Below the pieces are notes generated by a model. The model was not told the origin of the DNA and made no database searches. It saw nothing but the letters and a program-made list of their open reading frames with translations. 6,750 nucleotides of DNA from JAMCXS01 sp046705545. GTDB taxonomy: Bacteria > Acidobacteriota > Terriglobia > UBA7540. Numbering within the stretch: position 1 is the first letter of the stretch; each line of letters starts with the position of its first letter. The DNA is taken from assembly GCA_046705545.1 (NCBI GenBank), contig JBJKQF010000254.1:1-6750 (forward strand). The letters are read 5' to 3'. This document shows, piece after piece, positions 4,806-6,750 of the stretch. A program made the position numbers and the translations under genes.

Positions 4806-5329
4806 TACTTCAAGGTAACAATCATGCGAACCAGCAGAGCTAAACCGGCCAGGAGCTTTGCGGAGTCCAGGCCGGTAAAGGTCATGTGCATTTTCCAAAA
4901 GCGCTGGTAATCAGCGGGTGCGGGGGTGCGCGGAAGGAAATCGATGTTGCGCCCAAGCGCGATGATTTGCGGCATTACGCCCAGAGTGAGAATGAGCACA
5001 ATAAAGAGCATGCCGGCCACCACCACCAAACCAAACGTGTCGCGGGGAGTCTTGAACAAGAACAGGAGCAGCAGCACGCTTCCCAGGGCGATCTGCCCCC
5101 AGCCGTAGGCGCGAAAGTACGTCCGGTTGATTTCCGAAGCCACGTAGCGCAGCATTTCTCGTGTGCTTTCCGGGCTGAGGCCCGGCGCAATCCGGCTAAA
5201 CTCTGGCGGTGGGGACTTCAGCACCAGATCCGTGGTGCGGAAGCTGCGGGTGGCCGCAAACCACATGAACAGCGTCCAGCCCACCCAAAGGCTGAGGACG
5301 GCGATGGAGATACCTTGCACTTTCGTCAT
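4805..5329 (-). CDS. Four-helix membrane protein, DUF4149/TMEM205-like, 174 aa
   Basis: ATG is at 5327-5329 and TAG at 4805-4807. The product has four hydrophobic helices at about 5-25, 74-92, 98-119 and 150-170, with a soluble loop at 28-72 rich in Pro, Ser and Arg. The first helix carries SLWVGWTLFMWFAAT, and the third ends in MPQIIALG. The stretch before the last helix reads RFWKMHMTFTGLDSAKLLAGL, with H148, D155 and K158. A WVG first helix, a Pro-ended third helix and an FW..H..D..KL fourth helix fit the DUF4149 pattern as I recall it; the assignment is by pattern, not search. No biochemical role is established for that family. The ribosome site is poor, but a perfect -10 box lies upstream. 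It is transcribed toward tRNA-Leu, 174 bases away. Confidence 0.75.
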   Translation of the reverse strand: MTKVQGISIAVLSLWVGWTLFMWFAATRSFRTTDLVLKSPPPEFSRIAPGLSPESTREMLRYVASEINRTYFRAYGWGQIALGSVLLLLFLFKTPRDTFGLVVVAGMLFIVLILTLGVMPQIIALGRNIDFLPRTPAPADYQRFWKMHMTFTGLDSAKLLAGLALLVRMIVTLK

Positions 5330-5379
5330 GCTGTGAGACCCGTGCGGCCGAGGCGTTATGCTCTCTTGTGGCCCTGGGC

Positions 5380-5385
5380 ATTATA
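5380..5385 (-). promoter_or_regulatory. Consensus -10 box for the DUF4149-like gene
   Basis: TATAAT, a perfect -10 match, reads on the minus strand at 5380-5385. The predicted transcript start is near 5373, giving a 44-base leader to the ATG at 5329. The region where a -35 belongs (about 5402-5408) has no good TTGACA, so activator help or low basal activity is possible. Confidence 0.5.
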
Positions 5386-5460
5386 ACGCACAACGCGGAA
5401 GCAATTTCTTTTAACGCTCGGCAACACCTTCCCTCCCCCGGGCAGGCGCTTGGCCACGCC

Positions 5461-5479
5461 GTGCGGCGGCTTGCCGCAC
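5461..5479. repeat. Inverted repeat overlapping the thiI -35 box
   Basis: GTGCGGC (5461-5467) and GCCGCAC (5473-5479) are a perfect 7-base inverted repeat around GGCTT. The right arm covers most of the candidate -35 box at 5471-5476, so a repressor bound here could block transcription. No regulator is known. Confidence 0.4.
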
Positions 5480-5499
5480 CGTGGGAATACGGATATTCT
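5471..5499 (+). promoter_or_regulatory. Candidate sigma70 promoter for thiI
   Basis: TTGCCG (5471-5476), a 17-base spacer and TATTCT (5494-5499) give three or four matches in each hexamer at ideal spacing. The start would be near 5506, with a 5' leader of about 208 bases. Confidence 0.4.
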
Positions 5500-5665
5500 A
5501 GATTTCATCGCTGGCGCGCCGGCGCAACGGACGGGCCGAGTCTGGTCTTACTTCGCAAAGCTGCGGTGTTCTGCGTCCTGATCTTTAACCCGCCCGGGGA
5601 ACTGGGCCGGGCCGACAAGGCGCGGCCGCTGTGCTGCCGACTTCCTTGAACCAGCGGCGACAAAC

Positions 5666-5690
5666 CCACGGCATCCAAATCATGCCGTGG
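5666..5690 (+). promoter_or_regulatory. Perfect 9-bp hairpin before the thiI start codon
   Basis: CCACGGCAT (5666-5674) pairs perfectly with ATGCCGTGG (5682-5690) around a 7-base loop, ending 23 bases before the thiI ATG. It hides an out-of-frame ATG at 5682. The position suits translational control. Confidence 0.5.
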
Positions 5691-5713
5691 CCACCAACGA
5701 GCGGGAAAATCGG

Positions 5714-6750
5714 ATGGAGCAAGGAACAACCAAAAGAGTTTTGGTGCTGCACTACCACGAAATCTGGCTGAAAGGCGGAAACAAAAAATTCTTCCTCAGC
5801 CGCCTGATTACGGCGGTGAAGCACAGCCTGGAGGACATTTGCCGCCAACCCTTGGAGCAGATCTCAGACCGGTTGGTGGTGCCTGTGCCGGATGAAAGCC
5901 TGCTTCCGGCCATGGTGGAGCGCTTGCAGAGAATCTTCGGCCTCGCCTACATCGGCCTGGCCTGGGAAGTCAACGGCGGGATGCCGGAAATCTCTCGCTG
6001 TGCCTGCCGCCTGATGGAACAGATCAGCCCTGCCAGCTTTGCCGTGCGCGCCAAGATTGCCGATACAGCGGCAGGGCTACGCTCCATGGAAGTCGAGCGC
6101 GAAGTTGGCCGGGAGGTTCTTTCCGCCCTGCGAGCAAAGCGCAGCGACGCAAGCGTGAAGCTGAAGCATCCTGATGCGACCTGCTGGGTGGAGGTCATCC
6201 CGGGCAAAACCCTTGTCTACGCGGAGCGGGTGGAAGGGCCTGGCGGGCTGCCCGCGGCGACGGGAGGACGGCTAGTCATGCTGCTCTCCGGAGGGTTCGA
6301 TTCCGGCGTCGCGGCTTATAAGATGATGCGGCGGAGCGCCCACTTGATCTTCGCGCACTTCTACGGAGGCACGTCAACTTCAGGAAGCTCATCGAAGCCC
6401 GTGGCAGACCACATCGTCCGTGCTCTCACGCCGTACCAATTTACTTCCCGGTTGTATTTGATTCCTTTCGACCCCGTGCAGCGGCAGATCGTGGCCGGCG
6501 CCCCGGAAAGCCTCCGCGTGTTGCTCTACCGCCGCATGATGGCGCGCATCGCGCGGGAAATCTGCCGGCCCGAGCGCGCCTTAGGATTGGTGACGGGCGA
6601 CAGTGTCTCGCAGGTGGCCTCGCAAACCCTGCACAACCTCGCCGCTGTGGACCGCGGAATCGACGTGCCCATCTACCGCCCGCTGGCCGGCGACGACAAG
6701 GAAGATATTCTGCGGCTGGCCCGCCGCATCGGAACCTATGAGATTTCCTG
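5714..6750 (+). CDS. thiI: tRNA 4-thiouridine synthase / sulfur transferase ThiI (3' truncated by window)
   Basis: The frame runs from ATG at 5714 through the window end without a stop, giving 345 complete codons. Residues 8-30 (VLVLHYHEIWLKGGNKKFF) match the ThiI N-terminal ferredoxin-like segment; about 60-175 fits the THUMP domain. The ATP-binding PP-loop is LSGGFDSGVAAY (191-202), and GDSVSQVASQT (295-305) plus PIYRPLAGDDKEDILRLARRIGTYEIS (319-345) are ThiI signatures. ThiI adenylates tRNA U8 and transfers sulfur to make 4-thiouridine, and in many bacteria supplies sulfur for the thiamine thiazole. The conserved catalytic Cys region and any rhodanese domain lie beyond the edge, so a full-length versus short form cannot be told. 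The PP-loop reads SGGFDSG where many homologues have SGGIDSP, and GDSVSQ replaces the commoner GESLGQ. The ribosome site is weak; an in-frame GTG at 5687 is less likely. It is divergent from the DUF4149-like gene, with a 384-base gap. Confidence 0.93.
   Translation, partial: MEQGTTKRVLVLHYHEIWLKGGNKKFFLSRLITAVKHSLEDICRQPLEQISDRLVVPVPDESLLPAMVERLQRIFGLAYIGLAWEVNGGMPEISRCACRLMEQISPASFAVRAKIADTAAGLRSMEVEREVGREVLSALRAKRSDASVKLKHPDATCWVEVIPGKTLVYAERVEGPGGLPAATGGRLVMLLSGGFDSGVAAYKMMRRSAHLIFAHFYGGTSTSGSSSKPVADHIVRALTPYQFTSRLYLIPFDPVQRQIVAGAPESLRVLLYRRMMARIAREICRPERALGLVTGDSVSQVASQTLHNLAAVDRGIDVPIYRPLAGDDKEDILRLARRIGTYEIS

Larger units (their letters stand above)
5386..5713 (+). other. Intergenic region and probable leader of thiI
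   Basis: No supported gene. The stretch holds a hairpin (5461-5479) overlapping a promoter candidate (5471-5499), then about 208 GC-rich bases ending in a 9-bp hairpin (5666-5690) just before the thiI start. There is no CTGAGA-type TPP riboswitch core. Confidence 0.5.

Noticed and set aside
5368..5649. 93-codon plus-strand ORF before thiI
   Set aside because: No ribosome site or recognisable product; it overlaps the -10 box of the divergent gene and the candidate thiI promoter.
5500..5713. TPP riboswitch upstream of thiI
   Set aside because: Neither the CTGAGA segment nor the ACC..GAT-type segment of the TPP aptamer is present.
1..6750. Mobile element, CRISPR array or phage remnant
   Set aside because: No transposase or integrase motifs, no regularly spaced repeats, and no terminal inverted repeats flanking a gene. 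The tRNA-Leu 3' end has no second copy that would mark an attachment site.

Overview
The window looks like a piece of an Acidobacteriota chromosome (inference). The support is a DUF4382-type surface lipoprotein, a coiled-coil membrane protein of a kind I associate with that phylum, a moderately high GC content, long intergenic leaders and strong AGGAGG ribosome sites on some genes. I see no transposase, integrase, CRISPR array, phage gene or other mobile element. This reads as ordinary core chromosome with lineage-specific envelope genes.

Layout. Bases 1-802 (+) hold the 3' two thirds of a CCA tRNA nucleotidyltransferase with its HD domain. It abuts, tail to tail, a 46-residue single-pass membrane protein on the minus strand (803-943). 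This small gene was placed by direct translation and a clear ribosome site. A possible 40-residue Cys-containing ORF (959-1081, minus) and a sigma70-like promoter (1117-1144, minus) lie just upstream of it. A gene-poor stretch with repeats and hairpins (1145-1558) precedes a membrane-anchored coiled-coil protein (1559-2485, +). Then comes a 398-base structured spacer with a stable hairpin, two mutually exclusive pairings and a hairpin ending in six T. It precedes a 513-residue DUF4382 lipoprotein (2884-4425, +). A tRNA-Leu(CAG) with encoded CCA (4544-4630, minus) and a four-helix DUF4149-like membrane protein (4805-5329, minus) follow. The last feature is thiI (5714 to the end, +), cut off at the window edge, with a long leader holding a promoter candidate and a 9-bp hairpin.

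Functionally there are two themes. Three loci concern tRNA: the CCA enzyme, tRNA-Leu and ThiI (4-thiouridine and thiazole sulfur transfer). Four encode envelope proteins: the 46-aa peptide, the coiled-coil protein, the DUF4382 lipoprotein and the DUF4149-like protein. Nothing shows that either set forms one operon. Strands alternate, and each larger gene has its own leader. The most unusual material is non-coding: the switch-like spacer at 2486-2883 and the small minus-strand unit at 803-1144.
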